17,153 nucleotides of DNA from Tethybacter castelli (GCA_036679665.1 JAZHEJ010000007.1:1-17153); one strand, 5' to 3'; positions 1 through 7,094 are shown, counted from the first letter of the stretch. Numbers and translations are program-made. Notes: a model not told the origin generated them from the sequence alone.

Positions 1-88
1 CTTGGGTTACCCCGTCGCACATCGCCGGAGTCGCTCCGGCAACTTGGGCGGAGGCGCCTACTTGTCGGGCCGCTTCGCGCAAAATTGC
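1..88. repeat. 88-bp direct repeat in edd, copy A
   Basis: Matches 512-599 with one mismatch (C at 78 versus G at 589). It encodes Edd residues from about AILREAARQ to CDGVTQ on the minus strand. It contains a perfect 7-bp inverted repeat, GCCGGAG at 24-30 and CTCCGGC at 34-40, around a 3-nt loop. The repeat may continue beyond the left edge of the window. Confidence 0.95.
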
Positions 89-220
89 CGGAAAGCGTTC
101 AAAAGGCTGATGCGCGGACAGCATGTCGTTGTAGGCGGTTATGATCGCGATGTTGTGTGCGGCGGTTTCACCAAGGCGCTGTTTGTCGCCTGCGGCGCAT
201 GCGGCCACACCATGGGCAAG

Positions 221-257
221 ATTGCTACACGACAAACTTGCGCGACGCGGCCCGCGT
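221..257. repeat. 37-bp direct repeat in edd, copy A
   Basis: Identical to 595-631. On the minus strand it encodes GPRRASLSCSN in the Edd frame. In this copy it is followed by the natural continuation LAHGVAAC, so this side is the intact junction. Upstream of it the frame is wrong, because the preceding segment is a downstream piece of edd. Confidence 0.95.
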
Positions 258-511
258 GGCTTTGCCCGCCGCGAAACGATTGCGCACTTCCGCCTTTTTC
301 TTGTTGGGTAACCCGGAGGGCATCGGCCCGCCGGGTGCGAACACCATGGGCAGATGGCCGAACGTAAGTGCGCCAATCAGCAGGCCGGGAATGATTTTGT
401 CGCAGATGCCCAACAATACCGCCGCGTCATACATGTCGTGCGACAGCCCCACGGCGGTCGCCTGCGCGATCACATCGCGGGAAAACAACGAAAGTTCCAT
501 CCCGGGCTGAC

Positions 512-599
512 CTTGGGTTACCCCGTCGCACATCGCCGGAGTCGCTCCGGCAACTTGGGCGGAGGCGCCTACTTGTCGGGCCGCTTCGGGCAAAATTGC
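512..599. repeat. 88-bp direct repeat in edd, copy B
   Basis: Second copy of 1-88, offset by 511 bp. Here it is joined directly to the 37-bp repeat at 595-631. The 137 bp that separate the two elements in the left-hand copy are missing, and 137 is not a multiple of three. It carries the same 7-bp hairpin (535-541 with 545-551). Confidence 0.95.
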
Positions 600-631
600 T
601 ACACGACAAACTTGCGCGACGCGGCCCGCGT
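595..631. repeat. 37-bp direct repeat in edd, copy B
   Basis: Second copy of 221-257, offset by 374 bp. This copy follows the genuine edd N-terminus (DQARQRGPRRASLSC), so its upstream side is the native junction. Its downstream side is the deletion junction. Confidence 0.95.
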
Positions 632-725
632 TGCCTGGCCTGATCGACACGGGTGAGATACGCGCGGCGACGCTTACCGCTACGGCGCACGATCCGATCA
701 GTGACGGAGGTTACAAGTTTGTCCA

Positions 726-2162
726 CTAGCTATAGATTTGCGGGTTGACCCAGCGGTGGCCGGTGGCGGCAAGCAAAATTTGTGCGTTGTCAGGCCCCCA
801 GGTTCCGGCGGGATATTGTTCGAGCGCGGGACGCTCGGTGGTCAGCGCTGGCTCTATCCACTGCCAAGATGCTTCGACTTCGTCGTCGCGCATATATAAA
901 GTTGCGTTGCCGCGCAAGGCATCCAACAACAGGCGCTCGTAGGCATCCGGCATCACGTTGCCGACGTCGGAAAAATTCAAATTGAGTTGGTGGGGCTCGA
1001 CGCGAACGTTACCTGGCCCGGGCAGCTTGTTGTTGACTTGCAGTTTTACCCCTTCGTTCGGTTGAAGACGGATTACGATCTGGTTATTGAGTTCACTTAA
1101 TCCGGAAAATAAGGCGTAAGGGACCGATTTGAAGCGTACCACAATGATCGATTCACGCGTTGGCAACCTCTTGCCGGTACGCAGATAAAAAGGCACACCC
1201 GCCCAGCGCCAGTTGTTAATCCCCACTTTCAAAGCCGCGAATGTTTCAGTGGAGCTTGCTGAATTGTCGACATCGTCGCGATATGAAGTTGCTTTGTCGC
1301 CATTTACCAAGCCTTGCCCATATTGACCAATCACGATATCTTCGCGTTTGAGTTTGCTTAAGCAGCGCAATACTTTGAGCTTTTCGTCCCGTACCGCATC
1401 GGCGTCATAATTAAGTGGTTGCTCCATGGCCGTCAAGCAAAGCAACTGGGCCAGATGATTTTGGACCATGTCGCGCATCGTGCCGGCTTTGTCGTAATAT
1501 CCGGCGCGACCGGCGCAACCTTCTTGCTCTGCGACCGTAATTTGTACATGATCGATGTAGGATCGATTCCATAACGATTCGAAGATCAGGTTGGCAAAAC
1601 GCAGGCACAACAGATTTTGCACAGTTTCCTTACCCAGATAATGGTCGATACGGTAAATCAAATTTTCGCTGACATGCTTACTTACCGCGTTGTTGATAGA
1701 TCGGTAGCTGCTCAGACTGTGTCCCAGGGGCTTTTCTAGCACAAGCGGGCTGTCATCTAATAGCAGTGAACAGTTGCCTAAAGCTTCAGCAATGACGGCA
1801 AACTGATCCGGTGGCGTCGCGGCGTAGAAAAGGCGGCGCTTGTGGTCGATACGGGCAAGTAGATCAGCCAGCGGTTTGGCTCCTTGACTAGGGTCAAAGT
1901 CCGCAAGCACATGCACGTTATCGGTTATTTGGGCCAGGATTTTCGCACTGGTGGTTACCATTGAAAACAGGTTAGCCTTAAACTTTTCATCCTCAATGGG
2001 CCGACGAGAAGTCACGACTAGCGCATATCGATCGGGAAGCCAGCCTTGTTCGGCTAGCTTGATCAAAGCGGGCATCAGTTTGCGCTTGCACAAGTCGCCG
2101 CTGGCGCCAAAGATTACAATTACAAACGGTTCAAGTTGTAAATCCATGTTATTCACTGGCAT
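726..2162 (-). CDS. zwf: Glucose-6-phosphate 1-dehydrogenase
   Basis: Cytosolic enzyme that oxidises glucose 6-phosphate to 6-phosphogluconolactone with NAD(P)+, feeding the Entner-Doudoroff and pentose phosphate routes. The 478 residues match the family length. Visible motifs are the dinucleotide-binding GASGDLCKRK (19-28), EKPLGHS (142-148) and the family signature RIDHYLGKE (170-178), with the C-terminal GTWGP. Its stop overlaps the edd GTG start (TAGTG), so zwf and edd form an operon, although edd is broken here. The start is uncertain. The first ATG (2162) has no Shine-Dalgarno and abuts a GATAAT hexamer (minus strand, 2168-2163). If that hexamer is a -10 box, transcription would start downstream of this ATG and the real start would be the ATG at 2147-2145 (MDLQLEPF). 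Both starts lie at or inside the start of the divergent DUF192 gene. The function is clear. Confidence 0.97.
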   Translation of the reverse strand: MPVNNMDLQLEPFVIVIFGASGDLCKRKLMPALIKLAEQGWLPDRYALVVTSRRPIEDEKFKANLFSMVTTSAKILAQITDNVHVLADFDPSQGAKPLADLLARIDHKRRLFYAATPPDQFAVIAEALGNCSLLLDDSPLVLEKPLGHSLSSYRSINNAVSKHVSENLIYRIDHYLGKETVQNLLCLRFANLIFESLWNRSYIDHVQITVAEQEGCAGRAGYYDKAGTMRDMVQNHLAQLLCLTAMEQPLNYDADAVRDEKLKVLRCLSKLKREDIVIGQYGQGLVNGDKATSYRDDVDNSASSTETFAALKVGINNWRWAGVPFYLRTGKRLPTRESIIVVRFKSVPYALFSGLSELNNQIVIRLQPNEGVKLQVNNKLPGPGNVRVEPHQLNLNFSDVGNVMPDAYERLLLDALRGNATLYMRDDEVEASWQWIEPALTTERPALEQYPAGTWGPDNAQILLAATGHRWVNPQIYS

Positions 2163-2601
2163 ATTATCGCTTGTAGGATTGGCGTTGCTTTCGCTTGCTG
2201 GACCAGCTCAAGCAGAATTGGATCCTGTCGAGCTGACATTCGGCGCGGTTACGGTAACTTTAGAAGTTGCATTAACTCCGGCTGAACATAGCAAAGGATT
2301 GTCTGAGCGCGATGAGATTCCGGACGGCACCGGCATGGTGTTTGATTTCGAACGGCCCCGTTCAACTTGTTTTTGGATGCGCAATACGTTGGTCCCGCTT
2401 GAAGCTATATTTATTTCCAATTCCGGGGCGGTGTTGCAAATATCCCGAATGCAACCACGTTCGTTGGAACAGCATTGTGTGAGAGAAAAAGTACGCTGGG
2501 TGCTGGAATTCCCGGATGGCTGGATGGCCAAGGAGGGTATAGATTTGCACAAGGCGCGGTTAAGCCCCGCCAATTTGGCCAAGTTGGAGGCGATTAGGTA
2601 A
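2146..2601 (+). CDS. Secreted DUF192 family protein
   Basis: A protein of 151 residues. The N-terminus MLFTGILSLVGLALLSLAGPAQA looks like a signal peptide cleaved after AQA, so the mature domain should be periplasmic. The body has the DUF192 pattern: HSKGLSERDEIPDGTGMVF, then CFWMRNTLVPLEAIFI, then VLEFPDGWMAKEGI. DUF192 proteins are common small beta-rich domains without an agreed biochemical role, so no function is assigned. The frame stays open upstream to an ATG at 1951, but that extension lies inside zwf and would bury the signal peptide, so I chose ATG 2146. This start overlaps zwf head-to-head: the two ATGs share a CATG if zwf starts at 2147, and the genes overlap by 17 bp if it starts at 2162. 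No Shine-Dalgarno is visible, and any promoter must lie inside zwf. Family assignment is firm. Confidence 0.9.
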   Translation: MLFTGILSLVGLALLSLAGPAQAELDPVELTFGAVTVTLEVALTPAEHSKGLSERDEIPDGTGMVFDFERPRSTCFWMRNTLVPLEAIFISNSGAVLQISRMQPRSLEQHCVREKVRWVLEFPDGWMAKEGIDLHKARLSPANLAKLEAIR

Positions 2602-2611
2602 AATTTTTGGG

Positions 2612-2905
2612 ATGCGCAATTGTGTTTTGATCGGTTTGGTCGTGCTGACATTTGGGTTTCGGGCCGCAACCGCGCAGTCTCAGACCGTGGTTGACTACAC
2701 TCATCGCGACTTGAATTGCGAGTGGCTTACCGGCGAATATCAGCGGATCTTAGATCGTAATGAACAAGAACCGATAGATCGCGGCTATAGTGGCTGGCAT
2801 ATCAGTCTGAATATTTTGACCTTACCCATGCGATTTTTGGATTTGGGTTTCGGGCCGCAACCGCGCAGTCTCAGACCGTGGTTGACTACACTCATCGCGA
2901 CTTGA
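2612..2905 (+). CDS. Small exported protein of unknown function, altered by an internal duplication
   Basis: An ORF of 97 residues starting 10 bp after the DUF192 stop and probably co-transcribed with it. I do not recognise the family. The N-terminus (MRNCVLIGLVVLTFGFRAATAQ) looks like a signal peptide. The mature part holds a polar segment with one Cys (DLNCEWLTGEYQRILDRNEQ) and then a hydrophobic stretch (WHISLNILTLPMRFLD). The last part, from LGFGPQPRS to the stop, is read in the wrong frame through a second copy of the signal-peptide region (2841-2932). The present C-terminus is therefore probably an artefact of duplication. Collapsing the two copies would leave a 53-residue product ending SVLL near 2964. 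No Shine-Dalgarno is visible. It may be a real small periplasmic gene damaged by a 191-bp duplication, or a remnant. Confidence 0.5.
   Translation: MRNCVLIGLVVLTFGFRAATAQSQTVVDYTHRDLNCEWLTGEYQRILDRNEQEPIDRGYSGWHISLNILTLPMRFLDLGFGPQPRSLRPWLTTLIAT
2650..2741. repeat. 92-bp direct repeat, copy 1
   Basis: Identical to 2841-2932, with weaker similarity for about 13 bases more (to 2754). It encodes FGFRAATAQ through TGEY of the small exported ORF. It contains a quasi-palindrome between CAACC at 2667-2671 and GGTTG at 2689-2693. The spacing between copies is 191 bp, not a multiple of three. Confidence 0.97.
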
Positions 2906-2932
2906 ATTGCGAGTGGCTTACCGGCGAATATC
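2841..2932. repeat. 92-bp direct repeat, copy 2
   Basis: Second copy of 2650-2741, read in another frame by the ORF that enters it. In the original frame it gives FGFRAATAQ through TGEYRRRLERSVLL and a stop near 2964. From there to the thrC stop at 3075 I see no convincing gene, only AUG codons too far from the AGGAG at 2947-2951, and no clear terminator. Confidence 0.97.
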
Positions 2933-3074
2933 GGCGGCGCTTAGAAAGGAGTGTTTTGCTCTAATAAGAAAAATGAATGCCGATCAGGATGAACGCGGTA
3001 ACGTTGGATTGAAAGCCACGCCTACCGTCAGCGCATTTGAAAACTGATAACGCGACTTGGTAAAGCGCGCGGTT

Positions 3075-4169
3075 TTAAGCGATCAGTTTGCGGATTTGTT
3101 CGTGGTCGGCCGCGATGACTGGTATTTCTTCAGTGCCGCTGATTGCATCGGGGTCTTTTAGGCCATTGCCGGTGAGAGTGCAAACCACTTTACTGCCGGG
3201 AGCGATTTTGCCCGCTTGAGCCTGTATGATGAGGCCGGCCACTGAAGCTGCCGAAGCCGGTTCGCAAAAGATACCTTCAAGTGAAGCTAACTGGCTTTGC
3301 GCGGCGAGCAGTTGGGCATCGCTGACCGCCACCACCGTTCCGCCGGATTCGGCAAGCGCGGTTTGGGCGAATTGCCAGGATTGCGGATTACCGATTCGGA
3401 TCGCCGTCGCCACCGTTTCAGGGTTGGCTATCGGTTTGCCGTGAATAAAAGGCGCAGCGCCTGAGGCTTGTACGCCAAGCAGACGCGGACGTGAAGCGCT
3501 AACCGTTACAACAGGAAATTTACAGTTTTGATCACATAGTCCGCAAGCCGCGGTTTGTTGGCCGGCCGCTTCGCAGTAGCCGATCCAGTGCGCGGTGATA
3601 TTTCCGGCGTTGCCAATTGGCAAAGCGTGGATGTCAGGAGCGCCTCCTAGCTGGTCGATGACTTCAAAGGCAACGGTTTTTTGGCCTTGAATGCGCATCG
3701 GGTTGATTGAATTGACCACAGCGCACATGCTATCGTCGAATTGCTTGACAATTTCCATGGCATCGTCGAAGTTACCGTCGATAGCGTAAGTTTTGGCCCC
3801 ATGAATGCGCGCTTGGGCAAGCTTGCCACGTGCCACTTTGCCGGCCGGAAGCAGTACCACGCAAACCAATCCCGCGGTTGCGGCATAAGCGGCCGCTGAG
3901 GCGGAAGTGTTGCCGGTCGAAGCGCAGACCACGGTGTTGCTACCATTGTGCTTGGCCGCGGCTACTGCTACCGCCATACCGCGATCTTTGAACGATCCGG
4001 TTGGGTTGGCTCCTTCGACTTTGCACCAGATTTCAAGCTCAACCCGATTAGCGTCCGCAAGCTTGGTAAGTTTGATCAGTGGGGTGTTGCCTTCTCCTAG
4101 CGAAACGGGATTTTGGACTAGCTCCGCGGGCAGATGAGCGGCATGGGCGGCAAGAACTCCTAGTTTCAT
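3075..4169 (-). CDS. thrC: Threonine synthase, short Bacillus-like type
   Basis: PLP enzyme that converts O-phosphohomoserine to threonine, the last step of threonine synthesis. The 364 residues fit the short class seen in Bacillus (about 350), not the long E. coli class. Visible features are the entry motif SLGEGNTPLI, the PLP lysine in NPTGSFKDRGM (K61), CASTGNTSASAAAYA, the phosphate-cup loop GNAGNITAHW (186 on), ENPET-like ANPETVATAIRIGNP, EPASAAS and the C-terminal LTGNGLKDP. An insertion of about 20 residues (roughly 204-226, DNA about 3492-3560) interrupts the usual run between the phosphate loop and the GFxAxGAAP segment. It contains Cys209, Cys212 and Cys216. The start ATG overlaps the hom stop by 4 bp (ATGA), so translation is likely coupled to hom. 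No Shine-Dalgarno is seen. The assignment is firm; a role for the insertion is unknown. Confidence 0.96.
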   Translation of the reverse strand: MKLGVLAAHAAHLPAELVQNPVSLGEGNTPLIKLTKLADANRVELEIWCKVEGANPTGSFKDRGMAVAVAAAKHNGSNTVVCASTGNTSASAAAYAATAGLVCVVLLPAGKVARGKLAQARIHGAKTYAIDGNFDDAMEIVKQFDDSMCAVVNSINPMRIQGQKTVAFEVIDQLGGAPDIHALPIGNAGNITAHWIGYCEAAGQQTAACGLCDQNCKFPVVTVSASRPRLLGVQASGAAPFIHGKPIANPETVATAIRIGNPQSWQFAQTALAESGGTVVAVSDAQLLAAQSQLASLEGIFCEPASAASVAGLIIQAQAGKIAPGSKVVCTLTGNGLKDPDAISGTEEIPVIAADHEQIRKLIA

Positions 4170-5464
4170 TGTTTTGGATGGGGGATTGCAATGGGCATTA
4201 CCACGGGTGGTGTGGTGATTTCATTGAACTTGGCTATTTGTTTTGCGCAAGCGTCAATACTTCCCCAGTTCGCTTCGTGAAGCAAAAATATCAAATTTGT
4301 GGGTTGACCGCTCACTGACTCGTCTTGATGGATGGCTTCAATTGAAATGTTGGCCTGAGCAAGCAACCCGGACAGCTTGGCGACTATGCCTTTACTGTCG
4401 ATGGCCTGAACGCGCATGTAGCTTTCACACTTGACCTTTTCAAAGGTTAGAACTTCAGACTTGGCCTCTGTGGCGATAAGGTTAGGCGAATCGCTGATCA
4501 TCTCGCGAGCCGCTTGGACAATATCGCTTACCACGGCTGAAGCGGTCGGCGCGGCGCCAGCTCCGGCACCGATCAATACCAGTTCGCCGCTAGCATCGGA
4601 GTTAACCAAAATCGCGTTCAGATTGTCGCCGACTGTCGCCAGATTGGTATCATCGGCGACAAGCGCCGGCAGTACGCTGACTTGAATCCCGTCCGCGTGA
4701 GCGCATATTGTTGCGATTAACTTGATCGCGTAATTGAAACGTGCGGCGTGTTTTAAGTCAGCCAGATCAAAACCGCGCACACCACGCACATGAATATTGT
4801 TCATTTGCAACGGGGTGCCAAAAGCGAGCCAAGACATGATAACCGCTTTGTGGGCAGCATCCCAACCGTCAATATCAAGGGCTGGATCAGCCTCGGCATA
4901 ACCATGCGCTGAAGCTTGGGCGAGCGCTTGATCAAAGTCCAAAGTGTTGTCGGCCATATTGCTTAATATGTAGTTGCAGGTACCATTAATAATGCCGACA
5001 ATGCAGCTGATTTTTTCGCCGACTAGCGAATCGCGGAGAATGCGAATCGCCGGTATCGCGCCGGCCACCGCGGCTTCAAAATATATGCCGGTTTGATGGC
5101 GGCGCGAAGCTTCGATCAGTTGGCCGCCACAAGTGGCGAGCAAAGCTTTGTTGGCGGTGATCAAAGGTTTGCGAGCCTGTAGGCAAGCGGTGGCGATTTC
5201 CAACGCGGTTGTTTCACCGCCGATCAGTTCCACGACCAAGTCGCAAGTCGGAGCAAAAATAGCGTCTTTCCAGCTTGCTTTGATCGGAACTTTGCCGGCA
5301 AGGCGCTTCGCGGCACGCGTTTGATCCCGGGCCACGGCATTGACAATATTGAATTCAAAACCGGTGCGTTCGCGAAGCAGGGCGCCGTTTTTGGTCAGCA
5401 GGTCATAGACGCCGCCACCTACAGTGCCCGTGCCAAGTAGCGATATTCCGATTTGTTTGGTCAT
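4166..5464 (-). CDS. hom: Homoserine dehydrogenase
   Basis: Reduces aspartate semialdehyde to homoserine, the branch point to threonine and methionine. The 432 residues are normal for the stand-alone enzyme with a C-terminal regulatory domain. Domains in order: a Rossmann NAD(P)-binding domain with GTGTVGGGV (11-19), the TANKALLA segment near 105, then the catalytic domain with EAAVAGAIPAIR, GIINGTCNYIL and GYAEADPALDIDGWDAAHK. A C-terminal ACT domain (about 350-425, MRVQAIDSKGIVAKLSGLLAQ) normally senses threonine. It is not fused to an aspartokinase. It is first in the hom-thrC operon, with an ATGA overlap to thrC. The 31-bp spacer to the divergent Mth938-like gene holds a CATAAT hexamer (minus strand, 5487-5482), which would give a leader of about 10 nt. 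No Shine-Dalgarno is seen. Confidence 0.97.
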   Translation of the reverse strand: MTKQIGISLLGTGTVGGGVYDLLTKNGALLRERTGFEFNIVNAVARDQTRAAKRLAGKVPIKASWKDAIFAPTCDLVVELIGGETTALEIATACLQARKPLITANKALLATCGGQLIEASRRHQTGIYFEAAVAGAIPAIRILRDSLVGEKISCIVGIINGTCNYILSNMADNTLDFDQALAQASAHGYAEADPALDIDGWDAAHKAVIMSWLAFGTPLQMNNIHVRGVRGFDLADLKHAARFNYAIKLIATICAHADGIQVSVLPALVADDTNLATVGDNLNAILVNSDASGELVLIGAGAGAAPTASAVVSDIVQAAREMISDSPNLIATEAKSEVLTFEKVKCESYMRVQAIDSKGIVAKLSGLLAQANISIEAIHQDESVSGQPTNLIFLLHEANWGSIDACAKQIAKFNEITTPPVVMPIAIPHPKQ

Positions 5465-5495
5465 GGTTGCGAGAAAAATCTATTATGATACTTGA
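5465..5495. promoter_or_regulatory. Divergent promoter spacer between hom and the Mth938-like gene
   Basis: Only 31 bp separate the two start codons. The plus strand has TATTAT at 5481-5486, 9 nt before the plus-strand ATG, with a weak -35 candidate TTGGTC at 5457-5462 (18-bp spacer). The minus strand has CATAAT at 5487-5482, 17 nt before the hom ATG. The two hexamers overlap, so they would share the same melted region. This is inferred from motifs only. Confidence 0.4.
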
Positions 5496-5867
5496 ATGAA
5501 GCTACACCGTGATCCGGTCGACGGACTGCGTATAACCGCACGCGGCTCCGGTTGGATAAAGATTGGTGAAAAACGCTATGAAGGTCCGGTTTGGATTGAT
5601 AAGCAAAATTGCAAATTATTAGATCAGCCCATCGCCAAGCTGGAAGATTTCACAACGCAAATTATCAAAGAAGTTATTGCGGCGCGCCCTGAAATCGTGT
5701 TGTTCGGGTCGGGTCGGGTGTTTGCTTTTGCCCCTGTTGATATTCGGGCCGAATTGTCTGATGCGGGAATCGGGGTCGAAGCGATGGATACCGCCGCTGC
5801 ATGCCGGACTTTCAATATTCTGGTGGCGGAAGGAAGAGATGTCGTTGCGTTACTTACGCACGGTTAG
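5496..5867 (+). CDS. Mth938-like domain protein (DUF498 family)
   Basis: A cytosolic protein of 123 residues with the look of the Mth938/DUF498 family: an N-terminal strand-rich part (VDGLRITARGSGWIKIGEKRYEGP), then EIVLFGSGRVFAFAP and a C-terminal helix-strand segment ending NILVAEGRDVVALL. The family is small, single-domain and widespread in Proteobacteria, and has no settled function. I recall this family lying near aminotransferase, homoserine dehydrogenase and threonine synthase genes in betaproteobacteria, which matches the order here, but the link is not proof of a shared role. It is divergent from hom (31 bp) and convergent with the aminotransferase (24 bp between stops). The ATG is used without a Shine-Dalgarno; a TATTAT hexamer lies 9 nt upstream. 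Confidence 0.85.
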   Translation: MKLHRDPVDGLRITARGSGWIKIGEKRYEGPVWIDKQNCKLLDQPIAKLEDFTTQIIKEVIAARPEIVLFGSGRVFAFAPVDIRAELSDAGIGVEAMDTAAACRTFNILVAEGRDVVALLTHG

Positions 5868-5891
5868 GTGCGGGATATAGGGCACCGAAGG

Positions 5892-7094
5892 CTACTTTAA
5901 GACCGATTCGATGCGCTCGAGCGCGCTGTCGATCAGGCTGTCTTCCGCGGCAAATGAAATCCGAAACGATCCGGGAGCTTCAAAGGCTGAACCTGGAACG
6001 GCGGCGACACCATGTTCAAGCATCAGTTCACACAGCGCGACGTCGTCGGCTTGTTTTAACTTACCGTCCGCATGCAGGCGGTCGATGATTTTTTGTACTT
6101 GCGGGAACGCATAAAAGGCTCCGTCAATCGGCGGCAAAACAACATCTTCAATGGCAGCAAAAGCGTTGTTGATGCGAGCGCGTCTTGAGCTGAAAGCTTC
6201 GAGCATCGGGCGCAGGCAATCTTTGTCGCTGTCAAACGCGGCCTGTGCGGCGGCCTGCGCGATTGAGCACACATTGGATGTGGTCTGCGACTGGACCGTG
6301 GACATCATTTTGGCAAGTGCAGCGGGTGAAGCGGAAAACCCGACTCGCCAGCCGGTCATCGCGTAGGCTTTGGACACCCCGTTGGTGATGATCGTGCGCT
6401 CTTTTAGTTCAGGACAGACTGTCGCAAACGACTCGGCCTGCTCTTTGTTGTATACGACATGTTCGTAAATGTCATCGGTGCTGATCAGGACATCCGGATA
6501 GTCTGCCAGCACATCGCCGAACGCGCGCAACTCTTCGAAAGTATAAACCGCGCCGGATGGGTTGCAGGGACTGTTGAATATCACCATGACTGTCTTCGCC
6601 CCAAGCGCTTTACGAAGCTGGTCGGCATTGATCTTGTAGTTATTAGCGGCGGTGCTTCTGACAAATTTGGGTGACCCGCCGCAGAACGAGACAATGTCTG
6701 GATAAGAAACCCAGCATGGTGCCGGGATCACAACTTCGTCACCGTGATCCACGGTGCACATCATCAAATTTACCAGCGACTGCTTGGCGCCGTTGGTAAC
6801 CACAATCTCGCTAGGATTGTAGCGAAGATCATTGTCCCGGGCCAGCTTGCGACAAATCGCTTCGCGCAACTCTATGGTTCCTGGTACCAAGGTGTATTTG
6901 GTCGCGCCGGCCGCTATCGCTTTGCGGGCGGCTTCTTTTATATGTTCAGGGGTGTCGAAGTCCGGTTCGCCGGTTCCCAGATTGATAATATCCTTGCCTT
7001 GATTTTTTAATTCAATGGCGCGGGAACTTACGGCAATAGTAACAGACGGTCTTAGACGCTGTAGTCGCGCGGTTTTCTTTTGCCCTTGTGACAT
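5892..7094 (-). CDS. aspC: Class I PLP-dependent aminotransferase, aspartate aminotransferase-like
   Basis: Fold-type I transaminase, most likely interconverting aspartate and 2-oxoglutarate with oxaloacetate and glutamate. With the chosen start it has 400 residues, normal for the bacterial subgroup I-gamma enzymes. Motifs: NLGTGEPDFDTP near the start, TNGAKQSL (PLP phosphate binding), NSPCNPSG (174-181), TDDIYE (206-211, with the Asp that contacts the PLP ring nitrogen), the PLP lysine in SKAYAMTGWRVGF (K242) and the C-terminal substrate Arg in SFRISFA. The frame opens further upstream to an ATG at 7145, but that would overlap dacB. I prefer ATG 7094 (MSQGQKKTARL), which matches family N-termini. 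A perfect TATAAT (minus strand, 7110-7105) ends 10 nt before it, so the transcript would be nearly leaderless. Aspartate versus alanine or prephenate specificity cannot be settled here. Confidence 0.92.
   Translation of the reverse strand: MSQGQKKTARLQRLRPSVTIAVSSRAIELKNQGKDIINLGTGEPDFDTPEHIKEAARKAIAAGATKYTLVPGTIELREAICRKLARDNDLRYNPSEIVVTNGAKQSLVNLMMCTVDHGDEVVIPAPCWVSYPDIVSFCGGSPKFVRSTAANNYKINADQLRKALGAKTVMVIFNSPCNPSGAVYTFEELRAFGDVLADYPDVLISTDDIYEHVVYNKEQAESFATVCPELKERTIITNGVSKAYAMTGWRVGFSASPAALAKMMSTVQSQTTSNVCSIAQAAAQAAFDSDKDCLRPMLEAFSSRRARINNAFAAIEDVVLPPIDGAFYAFPQVQKIIDRLHADGKLKQADDVALCELMLEHGVAAVPGSAFEAPGSFRISFAAEDSLIDSALERIESVLK

Larger units (their letters stand above)
1..726 (-). pseudogene. 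edd: 6-phosphogluconate dehydratase (Edd), 5' part, disrupted by self-duplication
   Basis: Edd converts 6-phosphogluconate to KDPG in the Entner-Doudoroff pathway and carries an Fe-S cluster. Read on the minus strand from a GTG at 726-724, the sequence gives the Edd N-terminus (MDKLVTSVTDRIVRRSG) as far as SLSCSN near 595. It then jumps out of frame to a segment with PAMCDGVTQGQ, MELSLFSRD, VGLSHDMYDAA and GPMPSGLPNKKK, which ends near 258. After that it returns to SLSCSNLAHGVAAC, NIAIITAYNDMLSAHQP and PAMCDGVTQ, and leaves the window. Both joins shift the frame, so no continuous Edd is encoded as given. Removing the 374 bp between the two 37-bp repeats (221-257 and 595-631) restores a normal Edd reading frame. 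The GTG overlaps the zwf stop (TAGTG), so the two genes are one transcription unit. The 3' end lies outside the window. A misassembly is possible. Identity is sure; pseudogene status is less so. Confidence 0.85.

Noticed and set aside
24..40. Perfect 7-bp hairpin in edd as a terminator
   Set aside because: It has no T-run and it encodes Edd residues AGATP. It is better seen as part of the repeat.
225..650. A 141-residue minus-strand ORF as an independent gene
   Set aside because: It is the out-of-frame rearranged piece of edd, not a separate protein.
1951..2145. Upstream extension of the DUF192 frame (216-residue version)
   Set aside because: It lies inside zwf on the opposite strand, looks like antisense of Zwf, and would place the signal peptide internally.
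2973..3047. 24-codon ORF (MNADQDERGNVG...) after the 92-bp repeat
   Set aside because: The AGGAG at 2947-2951 is about 21 nt away, too far for a ribosome site. The peptide is very short and unrecognised.
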